Source: Channallabes apus (lineage: Eukaryota > Chordata > Actinopteri > Siluriformes > Clariidae). Taken from it: 64,000 nt of DNA. The stretch is from NCBI GenBank assembly GCA_030522415.1, contig CM060121.1:11040976-11104975 (forward strand), written 5' to 3'. Positions within the stretch are counted from its first letter, which is position 1. The number at the start of each line of letters is the position of its first letter. Under the pieces are notes generated by a model. That model ran no database searches. It was not told the origin of the DNA and saw nothing but the letters and a program-made list of their open reading frames with translations. Both the position numbers and the translations under genes were made by a program. Of this stretch, positions 12,609 through 25,378 are shown in pieces.

Positions 12609-13624
12609 AGCGCATGGAAGAAAGGGGAGTATGGGGTCTTCACTCAGGGTGGAACATGGCGCTTCTTTAACAGGAACTTTACTAATGTGAAGAGGGATTT
12701 ACTGGTTTCCTTGTTGGAATGTAACGACTTTGGCCTCATTGTTTGGCTGAGAAATTGGTGTTTACATTAAATGGCCTCCTCTGGCAGCCTACCAACCCAC
12801 GTTTTACCACTCTCATTTCCTCTGGGTTTTTGGTAGAGAGATAGTTACCCTTATGTAACACAGTGAAATCCCCTTCATAAATCGCTCCTGAACAGTGTGC
12901 GCTGTTGTTAAAATCATACAGATAGGCCTTGTTAACTTCTCTGAAATATTTATTGGGGGTTTTCACCAGTTGCTGATGTCATCTCATACTGACAGATGGA
13001 TTGTGCCAGAATTAAACAAACATTATCACATCAAACTAAAAATGGACATACACTTAGCATGACAAGCAGTGTGTTCTTTTTTTGTCACTAAGCTTATGCC
13101 AGTGCAGTAGCCACAGGATGAGGAATGTTGCAGCTTGCACAGCTGATTGTTGACCATGTGTCAGAGTGCTGCGTTAGACAGAAGAATGTACCACGTACTT
13201 GTTTGTATATAGATGAGGAGAGATGCATATTCTGTTGACAAGCTGTTTCACCTTCTGGTATTCACTCATGAACACTTCAGCCTTACTGAATGCCTATGGT
13301 ATGCTCATTTTCACAGTTTCAACATTTGGGTAGATTAGTAATTTTTACACTGTCGTTTGATTTCTGCTTAATTATATATTGCTTATTTCTTGAAAATACT
13401 TATGCAAGTCCAGTGGAGTTCAGAAATGGCATTGTTAAGAAAGAAAGCCTCCTGCAATGGACATGTCTGACATGAGTATGTACTGTACTGTAAAAGGCCT
13501 GAATATGTACAAGTCCACGCATCATTTTTTATGATTTTTTTTTCTTGCAGTTTAAATGATCATTTAAATAAAGATGCTAACCAGACTTAAATATCATTTA
13601 TTTTGTTTAGGATGAGTAGGACAC

Positions 13625-13760
13625 CTACTCACCTACTCATTCAAGAGTTTTTGTCCAGTTGTGTGGTTTAACCAAAACAGTTTTGATAGATGCTGCTTTC
13701 TGGCCAGATGAAAGGATCGTTTTCTGAGAGTCATTTTCTTTATCTTACATTCACATTTAT
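13625..13760. repeat. local repeat copy 1 (partner at 14951)
   Basis: The core at about 13657-13742 (gtccagttgtgtggtttaac … tctgagagtc) recurs at 14951-15026 with a few substitutions and a small gap. It is joined to a Tc1-like end sequence (acctactcattcaagagttt). Confidence 0.6.
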
Positions 13761-13827
13761 TTGTTTTAGATGTGAAGACAATGTGTTACATAGTGTAAGA
13801 ACCTTTATCAGCTAAGGACAAGCTTGG

Positions 13828-14120
13828 ACACACCTACTCATTCAAGGGTTTTCTATTTTACAACACTGATCACTAGCGATACACCAGCAAACTACTGACA
13901 GGATCATGGGCAGACCTAAGACCCATCCATGCCCATGGGGAAAAAAAGGCTAGTCTGTCTGGTCAAATCTCACAGAAAAGCCAGCACAGCACAAATCACA
14001 AAAAAGTCAGTGCTGGTCATGATAGAAAGGCACCAGATCCCCCAGTGCACCACAGCCCACCATGCACAGAGCCAGCAGTCATAGAGCCCAGCTCTCAATA
14101 CAAGCACGTCAGACAACCCA
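13828..14120 (+). mobile_element. degraded Tc1-like transposase remnant
   Basis: It opens with acacacctactcattcaagg, a typical Tc1-like end. It continues with a decayed transposase segment (ctggtcaaatctcacagaaa, ctggtcatgatagaaaggca) that resembles the N-terminal part of another common fish Tc1-like family. There is no intact frame. Confidence 0.5.
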
Positions 14121-14950
14121 CAGCACCCAGACGATCCACGTCCTGGTGCCAGACACCTCAGCAGAGCCCCTGTGCAGTCACAAGAAGAACTCAAAAAGAT
14201 GTAGCTACACAGTGGCTATTGAATACACTATGGAATTGTCAATTACACAGTTATAATAAATAAGTTAATTTTCCCCTTTATACTGCAGCTTTTAGTACTG
14301 TGCAGAATATAGTCTGTTTAAGGGACTGTGGTGCATTTTCTCTACCTGCCTTGTATTATGGCTTCAATGGGCCTTTAGTGTGCGGATGCAGCATGACTAT
14401 ATATTTAACCCAGTAGGAAGTAGTGAACTTCAGCTACACTTAGTCTTTAGAATTACAGAAAATATCAGTAAATGTGTTGCGTACAGGCAACCAAATGCTT
14501 TAATATAACTTTGTGTAATGAGAGTGGATGTGCTTCATCAAGGCCAAGTCAAGTTCATGTCTTAAAGTGGGTGGGATGTAGGTTGTACATGTATGTTGGA
14601 GCTGCTTGTTAATGTCTGTGGGGTCATTTCCTCTTATCTCTCTTTTTTGTTTTTGTGGCCTATTTGGTTTAGCTAGTTGAGGCCAAAAATAGGATTATGC
14701 AGTATAATCAACACAGGCTCTCCTTATTCAGCTTGAATGCATGAGCATTCAGAAGTAATGGTCCCTCCCAAGGATTAATTGCAGGTGCTCACATTACTGT
14801 AGCTCAGTGCTTGAATCCTCTTGTGTGCTTGGTTGGAAATACATTCGTCCTATTTTATGTTGTAAAGTGTTTTTTTTTTTTTTTTTTGCCTAACAAAATG
14901 TCTTAGAAATTTGTTCTGCTGATCCAGACAGAACCGTGCTGAGGAGGAGT

Positions 14951-15026
14951 CCAGTTGTGTGGTTTAACCATAACAGTTTTGATAGATGCTGCTTGCTGGC
15001 CCGATGAGGGGATCTGAGAGTCGTTT
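14951..15026. repeat. local repeat copy 2 (partner at 13657)
   Basis: About 75 bp, roughly 90% identical by eye to 13657-13742, in the same orientation 1.3 kb downstream. The family was not recognised. Confidence 0.6.
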
Positions 15027-16237
15027 TGGGTTTAAGCTATCAGTCAAGGTAATCATAGGCTTCATGACAGTATGACGCAAAATTGGGAGCTTTGGAAATC
15101 TTAGATTTTATTCTTATATAAGTAAACAACCCATCGCAGATGAGCCAGATGACCATTTGACAAATGTCCCGTGGAGATTTCTCACCTAATCTTAGCAGAC
15201 TAGTATAAAGAAGCTCTCTAGTAATTGCAGTGATACTTTTTTTACTTATTACTTTTGCATAGCTTTTTAAATTTTCATTATATTTGTGAAGCAACTTTGG
15301 TAGTACTTATGTAAGTTTGTTCTTTTCTGTTTTTAGGAAGAAAGTTAAGAGATGTGCTGTTAAGATAGATCAGCAAGACAGACAGACTAGACAGAGAGGC
15401 GCTGCAAGCTTAACCTTATTTTTACTTGCTGACATTAAACTTTAGTCATTCAGCCCTTTTTTCACTATTAATCTTATTTACATATGTGCAGTATTAAACC
15501 AAACCAAATTAAACAGCAAATGAAAAGAAATATTTTGCTCTATTTTGTAAACCAAGTAATAGCAGTGCAAGTGGCCTGGCAGTGAAATCAGATCTGTCCA
15601 TTACTTTGTCTGATGGTTCTGTTAAATTTCATATTTGCATTAGGAATAGCCATGCACTGAGACTATACTGTAGGTCTATATGTTAGCAATATCATACTCG
15701 AGGTCATGTCGTTGTACTAAATATCAGCACAGTTGCGATATAGTTGTAGCTCAAAGATATCACTGCCGTGCTGATATTCAGTACAATAGCGCAACCTGAA
15801 GTGTGATATTGCTTTTGTATAACAGTTCTACAAACACCATTTATTATTATTAAGATTCTGATTTGTTATTTTGATCCGTCAACACATATTCTTCCACAGC
15901 TGGGCTCACGCTTAACAGCTGGCAACTGACAGTTAGCGTCCGACAATTAGTGTAATTTACAAGGGTGAAAGTAGATTTAAATACTTACTATGCCGTAGTA
16001 TGTGGTACTACATAGCCAACTATGCTACCTCTATGTAGTAAAGAGAATAAACTATGAGGGTGATGGAATGCCCTGTAAATAGTAAGTTTCCTTTTATATC
16101 ACCAATTATTCTGCTTTATAATAGCTTCAACTAATTAACTAACTAACTGTTCTAGGACAGTCCTAAATAGCATAAAATGGAAGTATATTGTGCTATGTAC
16201 TGTAGGTTGTAGAATCCCTTGTTCCACACACCAATTA

Positions 16238-16843
16238 TGCCTCTTTTCCACTGCATAGTACGGCACGACACGGTTCAGTTCAACTCACTTCGGTTCGGCT
16301 CAGTTCGGCTCGGTTTGCGCTCCACTGCAGTTTAGTAACGCTTTAGAGTGGGCGGGATTATTCACGTGTCGTTTTAGTTGCGGCGCCGCTACTGCCGTGA
16401 TGTCATCGTAAACACGCCACAAACAAACACACAACAATGGAGCATATCAACGGCATGGTGTTCTTCATTCTCGGCATGTGGATGTTTTTAACAGCGAGAC
16501 GAAGGAGTTTGTTTCAAAAGAGGCTGATGGCAGCCAGAGATAATTTTTGGTTAATACAAAAAGGTGCGTCCGATCCTTCTCTGGCTGTTTCTAAATATAG
16601 CGGTTCTGTTGTGTCTCGTGTCACAAGTTCGGTGACGCAGTAATGACGATTTTCTCCGGCCAATCAGTGACCAGCAGAGTTTACACGTCACGTTTTGGTA
16701 ACGGTTCGGCGCGCTTGGAACCTCGGCTGAGGTGGTACTAAAAAAAAAGGACCAGGTACCAGGTACTGTTCCCAGTGGAAAACCCCCCAAAAGTGAGTTG
16801 AACTGAACCGTGTCGTGCCGTTTTATGCCGTGGAAAAGCGCCA
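16238..16843 (+). mobile_element. non-autonomous inverted-repeat element, copy 1
   Basis: The 606-bp element has terminal inverted repeats of about 50 bp (left tgcctcttttccactgcata; right end, reverse complemented, tggcgcttttccacggcata) and a 3-bp target duplication, tta (16235-16237 and 16844-16846). The interior has a GC box, CACGTG, a CCAAT box and a short frame beginning MEHINGMVFF. It is related to 19114-19650 but has about 60 bp more after the short frame. A 3-bp duplication would fit a PIF/Harbinger-like mover, but the superfamily is not proven. Confidence 0.82.
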
Positions 16844-17147
16844 TTAGTGACCTTAATCAGGGTTAACAATTGTAACCCCTGTGAAGTGGAGTGATACATA
16901 TACAGTAGTTAGTAGTCCCAGTGCTGTTGTGCTCTATATCAGCACTTATGGAATGTCTTTTGTCCCATCACATTATTTGGTTGGAACAGATTGTTGTATA
17001 ATGCAGCTTATTGTAGTAGATCCATTATCAGACTTAAATGCCATTGTGCAGAAACCATCTGTGTAATTATGTTTTGTCTGAATCATGCCATTTAAGGCTT
17101 GCCTTTAGTTTTTTTTCCACTATTGGTATTCAGTTGCCAAGCAGGAC

Positions 17148-17165
17148 TGTGTGTGCGTGTGTGCG

Positions 17166-17203
<38 letters not shown>

Positions 17204-17213
17204 TGTGTGTGTT
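17148..17213. repeat. (TG)n/(TGTGCG)n microsatellite
   Basis: TG tract interrupted by gcg units in its first third. Confidence 0.95.
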
Positions 17214-18022
17214 TTCAGGTTATGGCAGGGGTAAGTTTGGCAACTCAGGAAAAATGTGAGTGGCTCTAGCCCAACGGTTATTCACAAGACATGGATGAAA
17301 TGCAATGTGATAGGTCTCTCAACTCCATTTCTCCCTTCCATTTAAACAGAGATGAGATGGACAAATGCCTTCTCTCCATCTTCCTCATCTTTCTCTCACC
17401 CAAAGACCTCTTTGTGTGTTTGTGCTCTTACCGTCACTCTCATTCAGGAGCCAGAGGGTCTGTGGTTTGGAGCTCCCGTGTGTAAGTGAAGGTTTGAAAC
17501 TGAGGCCAGAATGTTGAATGGCAGCTCCTGCTCTGTGCTCATAAAGTAACCAAACCTGTTTCCCATTAGTTTCCTGCTTTCCTCTACTACCAGGGTGCTA
17601 GTGGGCCACATGCTGTAGCCATTCAGCAGTGGCATGTCACCATACACATAGTGTATCTACACATGTAGCCAATTACTGGTCTCAATTTCTACTCTCTACC
17701 TTTAAATTGCACAGTTAAATTGAAACAGTGGAAAAGCAAGATTTAGTTTTATTCATTTGGAAAACACATGCATGAGTGGAATTGTACTTTCTTACTATTC
17801 ATGAGTATTATTTGGGGAAAATCTTACTTTGCTCAAAAGTGCTTATTACATTATGAAACTTAAAGGACTCTTCTTGTCTGCATCCAGCCAGTATCTGGAT
17901 GACCTTACGCTACACATCAATTAAACAGCCCGAGTTTAGCATTCAGTCATTTCATTTATCATGAATCTTGTTAAAAGAAACTATCAAGAATCCTTCTCGA
18001 CTTTTACCTTTTCATACTCATA

Positions 18023-18110
18023 CGGTGGTACCTCGGCGTACAAATTATCTCTGTTCCGGAGGCCAGTTTTTATTGTAAAACGCATTTTCCCATAGGAAAT
18101 AATTTAAATA
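18023..18110. repeat. mariner-type terminal fragment
   Basis: cggtggtacctcggcgtaca and ctgttccggaggccag resemble the left end of the element at 58783-59465. The remainder is not recognisable. Confidence 0.45.
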
Positions 18111-18782
18111 CATGTGATCCGTCCTAGCCTCTCAAAAAACCTTACCAATATCACCACTTTCCAACCCTACAATCACATTTTCTATATAAAAACAATCAAA
18201 ACATTTATTTAAAAAAACATATAATTTATCAAATTGTTCACATTTATAAAATGCAAAATAAACAGACATTAAACCTTTTAACCTTAATTTATGATTCCTC
18301 TGGGCACCAGCTGCTTTAAAAGTGACTCTCTTTTTTTTCTTGCTACTGTCCTTGTAAAGCCTTACACAATATGCAACAACAACAACAACAAAACCCCAAA
18401 AACTTGCTTTGCTTGGCTTTTTACTGATGCAAACAAGTTTTCAACGGTTCTTAGACATATGCGCAACTCATGCGCGCATGCAACTTAGACACAAGCCAGC
18501 ATTTGATTCAGCTGCTCATATGGCTAAAATACCTCAAGGCAGATTTCTTGCAAAATTTTAATTCTTAAGACAAAAATTCTTAAGATGGGCTGTTTGTATG
18601 CCAATGTACACTGTAAGTGCTTTACTCGCTGTGAGTTTGGGGACGATCACCACATTACTACCTCTAAAAATATTTCAGTACGGAGTAAGCAATGACTCAT
18701 ATAAACCAAGATCTTTTGCCTCACTAAATGCCATAAATTATGTTAAAAGGCATTCTTGACTATAATATATTTTTATGTTATA

Positions 18783-19790
18783 CACTGCCTGACCAAAAAG
18801 TAAAAGTTTCTAAGCAAAGAACAGGAGATGCTGAAATTACTGCAGTTGGAATTGGAACCATCCAAGGCATTATAAAACCTAGTTGAACTGTCAGTTTTGT
18901 GGTTGGAAAAAAATACTGAAGGATTAGAGATCACTTAAATGCTTGGTGAAATTGCATCTTAGAAAGTAAAAATCACAGCTGTGTTTAATACTGAAAATAA
19001 AAACAATTTCCATAAACAATGTGATGAAAACTCACATTGGCTAGGAACTAAACAGCTGTGTGGCTGTAAGAAAACCACTTGTTACTGACTTTGGACCAGT
19101 ATGGGTCCAGTTTTGCCTCTTTTCCACTGCATAGTACGGCACAACACGGTTCAGTTCAACTCACTTCGGTTCGTCGCAGTTTGGCTCGGTTTGCGCTTCC
19201 ACTGCAGTTTAGTAACGCTTTAGAGTGGGCGGGATTACTCACGTGCGGCGCCGCTACTGCCGTGACGTCATCGTAAACGCGCCACAAACAAACACACAAC
19301 AATGGAGCATATCGACGGCATGGTGTTCTTCATTCTCGGCATGTGGATGTTTTTATCAGCGAGACGAAGGAGTTTGTTTCAAAAGAGGCTGATGGCAGCC
19401 AAAGATAATTTTTGGTGTTGTGTCTCGTGTCGCAAGCTCAGTGACGCAGTAATGACGATTTTCTCCGGCCAATCAGTGACCAGCGGAGTTTACACGTCAC
19501 GTTTTGGTAATGGTTCGGCGCGCTTGGAACCTCGCCTGAGGTGGTACTAAAAAAAGGACCAGGTACCATGTACTGTTCCCAATGGAAAACCCTCCAAAAG
19601 TGAGTTGAACTGAACCGTGTCGTGCCGTACTATGCAGTGGAAAAGCGCCATTTGATTCCAGAGTGATGGGTGCATCAGGGTAAATTGGGGAGGGATCTAC
19701 CGATTATGCATAGTGGCCTCTGTAAATGCCAGTGGAGGCGGTGGGGTTGATCTGGGGTTGCTTCAATTCATCTAGTCTAGATCTACTAGT
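18783..19790 (+). mobile_element. Tc1-like remnant split by the element at 19114-19650
   Basis: The left end after TA reads cactgcctgaccaaaaag. The tracts aaaccacttgttactgac and, beyond the insertion, ccagagtgatgggtgcatca and gatctggggttgcttcaatt match the sister copies at 2063 and 62557. Removing the inserted element and one ttt restores a sequence colinear with those copies. No coding capacity remains. Confidence 0.68.
19114..19650 (+). mobile_element. non-autonomous inverted-repeat element, copy 2
   Basis: The 537-bp element has the same inverted repeats as copy 1 and a 3-bp duplication, ttt (19111-19113 and 19651-19653). It carries a perfect CRE palindrome, tgacgtca, which is tgatgtca in copy 1. 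The short frame (MEHIDGMVFFILGMWMF) is conserved with copy 1 over its first 40 residues. It sits inside a Tc1-like remnant, so it inserted later than that element. Confidence 0.82.
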
Positions 19791-21508
19791 GAAGTGCAAT
19801 GTCACGTAAAGGTTTAAATCACCATTTGATTGTGTCAATGTCATGTGACTGTATGAGCATCTTAAATAAAATTTGTCTCACCTTTTGTCTTCTACATCTT
19901 ATTTTATCATGTGTTATTTTTCCACTTCATTATTTAAGGATGAGTTGTTCCAGGCCATCACTTGTACAAACATCACTGCTTGTGTAGATGGTTGTATTTC
20001 AGTATGAGCATTTTATTGGCTGCTGACAGGTGGCATGTGCATCTGGCCAATCTCACATCCTTGGTGCGATGTTTGTCCACAAGATCACCAGATGTCCACT
20101 GGGAGACATATTAGTGTCAGGAGATGGAGGAGTATTTGTATGCTTTTTGTCTATGTTGACTGCTGCACTCTTGTCAAGCTGAAGTTTATTTGGTCATTAG
20201 ACAAGTCATTGGACACATCCTGTGATTAGTTTAGGTGTTTGAGTATGCCAGCTGTCAGTGTTTAAATGTGCTGTGTGTTTTGGTTGATCTCAAGTTTCAG
20301 TGTTCAGACTTCCTGAACTAATTTATGCCAAGACCTTAGGAATTACCTTTCCAACACAGTTATCCACATCACCATTTTTGGTTGATAATATTGTTTAAAA
20401 TGTCTAAAAGTTTCAGCTGTGTTGAGACACATTGAAGGAGTAAATGATACGGGTGTAAACAGAGATGAGACCCAACAGGTTCGAAAGATCAACAGTCCTC
20501 ATCTGTCTGTTCTTTCCAGCAGTGTTGTGATGAGCACAGCTGCAGGTACTGGGTGAGGGTCACCAATTTACAATATAACCAAATTCACTGTGCTTGGACA
20601 GTAAAGAGTAAAGTCATTGAGGAAAAAGAAAGAAAGAACAGTGAAAGACATGAATGCAAAATAAAAAAGGAATGAAGTAAATAATGAAAAAAATAAAAGA
20701 AATAATAAATAAAATTAAACAGGACAGGGTGAAAAAGGAAAGGAGGACTGAGAGACAGAAGGTAATCGGAAAAGCAGCAGTATGGAGGACATTTCACTAA
20801 AGCAACAGCATTTATCTGTCACTTCATTAAGAGCTCTGAGTTTAAACGTGATTGGGGAACTTTCCCAGTGAAGTTTGCTTTAGGAGGAAAACTGCTCTGT
20901 CAGCTCATTTTTCTTGGTTGCTGTGGCTTGAGTTTTGAGTTTTTTTGATACTTCTATCTCAGCTAATGTTCGGGCAGCTCAAGTTGGAACAGTTTGATGT
21001 CTTAGGCTTTTGTTTTAAATTAAAGGTGTGGTTAATTTATGATCTTAACCCAGGCTTCATCTGGACTAAGGCTAGACTTAGGCTAATCTGATAAAACTGC
21101 TAAAGTAATTTAGACTTCTCCAGTTATGGTCTAGCCATTTAAAAATGGAAAGAAAAGATCATTTGAGGAATCTTTTTATGTACTGGTGAGTAATATCATT
21201 ACATCTTGGATATTGTACTATATACATAAATGGAAGTCTTATTACATCTAACTTCTTTTTCATAGTACCACTTAAAACCCTTTATTCACTCATCCGTTAT
21301 ATGGTTTAAGGTGTACTGACTTTTAACAACAGGATCCTTTGTCGTTCACACACCAGACCATGCATGAGGGTCAGACAGTCTGGAAGAGCAACATTTCTAC
21401 ACACACAGCATACGCACTCACACTCACAGAGCTTTTGTCATCATTACCATTCAAGTCTTGTGGACCTTTCCATAGACATGCTTGCTAGAGTTGAAAGAAA
21501 AGAGAAAC

Positions 21509-21510
<2 letters not shown>

Positions 21511-21541
<31 letters not shown>
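21511..21541. repeat. (CA)n microsatellite
   Basis: Uninterrupted CA units. Confidence 0.95.
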
Positions 21542-21545
<4 letters not shown>

Positions 21546-23498
21546 GTGCCCAGGTGCACTCCCATGGGGGAACAAGATTGCGGGCTTGAGTACAGATTTA
21601 CAAAAACAGACTTTTACATTGATTGTATATCCTTTCTACTGTATGTGTGAGCTGCTTATCTCCTGACACTGCTTCCTCAGCATTAAACAGCTGATATGCA
21701 TGCTTTCCTGTGGAATGCTGTATATCTGAGATGATATGAAATATTTTGTTGGAACACGATTGTATAGTTTTAAAACCAAGTGTATGAATCTTCATCGCCA
21801 TCTGCAAATAATTATTGACTATAAATGTCACGTGTCTCCACACTCATGTACACCAATGCCTGATATACCACCTTTTGATAACATGCCATTTGTACATCTC
21901 CACCAAATATGCCATGTGAGGAAGATCCAAATATCTCACTTGCATTTTACTGCCACCCAACTTCACTGTCTCATGTGGCTGACTGGATGAACCCTTACTG
22001 CACTTACTGGCTTAATCTGATCGAAGTAAATATTCTATGGAATCCCTGTCTTTTCACAATAGTCATATATTTCAAACTGAGTTATGAATTAGTACATTAT
22101 ACTCTATAATACTCATTATCTTTAGGGAGGACAAAATGGAAAAGCAAAGAAAAACAGGACACTATGAACACATACAGTAGGAAAATACATTAACAGTTAC
22201 CAAAAATAGAGACGAATCGATGCAACCAACATCGATTCATTAATACTCTAAACATTCAAACCATCAGCCTTTCCAAACCTACATTTCCATCAGAGTATTC
22301 GTAGTCTTAATTATGTCTGTACTTTATCGCATTTATCAGCTATGGCCTACATGATCCATAACAGGGAGAGCGGAGGAAAGAAATAACCCTGAACAAAGCA
22401 CAAAGCTCCTCACATGAGATATTGAAGAAGGGAAGAAAGCAAGAGGCCCTGGTTCAGGGAAAAAAAATAGGAAGGGGTTTCAGTTTTAATCGTCTAACAG
22501 GGATAAAGAGTGTATAGTGGGGCTCACATTGCCTTTACCACATTTACTGGAGCAGGAGTATGCAGGTGTTATGGCTGGGTGCCTTTATACTGGATGTGAT
22601 AGCTCTTTCAGGACTTCTGACCACTGGATTGTGCACTCACACTAGCTTGTCACCTACACACATAAATACAAGTACAGACATGCAAGTAGTGCAACATGAT
22701 GCACACAATGCATAACCAAACTATTCCTGTTGTGCGCTGTCATTTAGTTCACGGCATGTTTCACTTGATAGATGACTGCTTCGGTCATGGTCAGAAGCCT
22801 TCTCATTGGCTCTGTTCATTTCTTGCTATCGTTGAGTGAGTGTTCAGTTTTGTTTGGGCCTCATAGACGTAGAGCCTCATTTTATTTAGCAAAATGTCAT
22901 CTTTTTTTCTTTCAAAAAAAAAAAGTTTGGACTTGCAGCAGCAGAAGGGATTTGGTCAATGACGTTTGATTTTTCCTGAAGATAATAGCAGTTACAAAAC
23001 GTCTAAATACATGAAAAACTGCATATTTTTTTTGTTAAAAAATAAAACCAAGGTAAATCATGTCAGACCATTTTCCACATTGAATGTGAAACAGAAGCCA
23101 GAAAATTAAAGTGAGAAAACAAATAGAAACCTTGTAGGTTCAAAAGTAATTATCATACAACTTTCATCCATGAAGCGATCCAAAAATTTTAATCCAAATA
23201 AAGAGCAGCTTGTTTCTGTAGACGTTTCTTGACATCTTTTTACCAACATCATCTAACTACTGAATTGATGGTCTGCAAAAAGCTCACTAATAGCCGAAAC
23301 AATGTATTCGTGTTGATTAATTTTTTTTTAGATGTTATACATATACAGTAATAAAGAAAATGTGGGCCAAAGAAGCTACTTCTGAAGTTTATACGACATG
23401 AAAGTAACCAGTGGTGCTTCCCTTAAAATTTCAAGTTGCTTCAGCAATTTGAGAGAGATTGTACAGTATATGTGATATCATATACAGTATATGTATAT

Positions 23499-23511
23499 TG
23501 TGTGTGTGTAT

Positions 23512-23562
<51 letters not shown>
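23499..23562. repeat. (TG)n microsatellite
   Basis: Long TG tract with two early tatg interruptions. Confidence 0.95.
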
Positions 23563-23563
<1 letters not shown>

Positions 23564-25351
23564 TTTTATATGTGATATTTATTTTTCGGTGTTATGCTCT
23601 CATTTCAAGTCAAATTCCTGTCGTTTTTCAGGTTTATGTCTTTTCATGTGAAATCTTAATAAGATTCATCTAAATGACTTTTAAGATCATTAAAAGATTT
23701 GAATTCCGAAAAGTCGCGGACACCCCACCTACAGTAGGTGAGACACTTTTCAGCACGAATACCATGACTTGGCCATAAGCATGGACAGTGTTGAATGTGT
23801 TGATCAAGAGCGGCGTACTAATAAAATTCCAAAATATTCGAAATATCATGGAACACAATGAAGGCCATCAACCCACCATCGAGTGGAGAAAATGGCCCAT
23901 GCCTTAAGGAAGCTGCTGGAATATCTGGTCTGGACTATGAGGTAGGGTGGCTAGACAAATGGTAGGGTATGATTTCAGGGCTATGAACAGATGATCTCTT
24001 CACATTATGGTAAATCTGGAGCATTTTTGCAAGGAGGAGCGAAAGTTGATTGGTGGCCTCTTACTCAAAAGACTGAGTGCTATATTACAAAATGTGCTTT
24101 TGCAAAGTAACTGGTAACTATAAAGATTTTTTTTTTCTGTTAATATTTTATAGTAAAGATTAAAAGAAAAACATGATATATCATGTGATTATATTTCACA
24201 GAATTTTTGAAATATATTTTTTAACCATTTTAAAGGGGTGTGTAGATATTTTCTTATATATCACACACACTGATCTTCTATATTTAAACCATGTTTTGGC
24301 GGCCACACCACTCAAAATGTATAGCTCTCTGTGTCAGGAAGGGTGTGCTGGCGGGAGTTGGCACGCTCTGATCTCATGTTGACCTTTCTGCGGTTGCTTT
24401 TTTAAATTGCATCTCTTCAGAGGTTGAAAAAAAATTTGCTGATGGATTTAGAAGCTGTTGTGGGTTAGGGGGCCGTATAGTACAGGGCCTACGGCGTACT
24501 GGTGTGCAATGGGAGATGAGGGATACCACACATGGAACGACTGCTGTTCGGCCTAATCAGCATTTTTCTTCATGGGCGCACACTGGCACGCGGCCTTGGC
24601 GTTAGGAGCTGAGGCATATGGCCACGTTTGTGTTTATGTGGTGCCAGAGTGCTGCTCTGGATAGCCTTATTACAGGGAAGAGGAAAATCGGGCCAGGCCA
24701 AACCACCAATGCTGCGTTGAGTCCTGAGGGACAGAGCGTGCTCCGAAGAAATATGACTGGATTAAAGTTTATGTTTATTTTTTTCTGTTCTTTAGCCATT
24801 TGTGTACTGATTTCTCCCTAGAGAAATGTAGTTATGTTTTGCAACTTATTTTTTAAAAATGCAGTGTTACAAATAAAATGTATGCATCATGTTCAGGAAG
24901 AACCGGGGTGTTTTATAACCAGGGGATTTAAAAGCTGAGGATATGAGAGATGTCGGTTTCATCATTATTCAATATTGATATCACATTGAAAAAAATAGTA
25001 ATAAAAAAAAAAAAAAGATTTCTTTTTTCTTCCAAATTCAATATCTTTTTCACTAAACTGGATTTCCTTATATAAAGGTTTTGGCAAAGTTGTTGACACA
25101 TCACCCATGTGCACCAGCAGCACTTTTTACACTTCAGTGCCAGTTTGATGTTGTGCTGACTGATAAACCACACAAAGGTACAAATTTTCTTTTTTTTTTT
25201 ATTTATTAAATGAATCATGTATTTATATATATTTTCCATAACCATTTTATCCTGCTCTAGGTTACAGTGGAACCAGATTCACTTTCTTAAATGATGTAGG
25301 GGACAGATATTATTCAGTCATACACTTTAATTTGCATATGATGCATTTCTG

Positions 25352-25378
25352 TATTATTATTATTATTATTATTATTAT
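25352..25378. repeat. (ATT)n microsatellite
   Basis: Nine tandem ATT units. Confidence 0.95.

Larger units (their letters stand above)
11449..16237 (+). other. start of long coro7 intron
   Basis: Begins with the gtgagt donor. It holds a CA repeat at 12410-12431, the 12-bp repeat, the duplicated segment (13657 and 14951) and a Tc1-like remnant; otherwise no feature. Confidence 0.5.

Noticed and set aside
16437..16643. MEHINGMVFF reading frame as a host gene (also 19302-19550)
   Set aside because: It lies inside an inverted-repeat element present in two copies and differs after 40 residues; treated as element-derived.
17430..17482. Small + strand exon-like segment (cattcag … gtaagtg) encoding EPEGLWFGAPV
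   Set aside because: Only 34 nt between plausible splice signals, and it does not match the coro7 sequence expected after the phase-2 exon at 11448.
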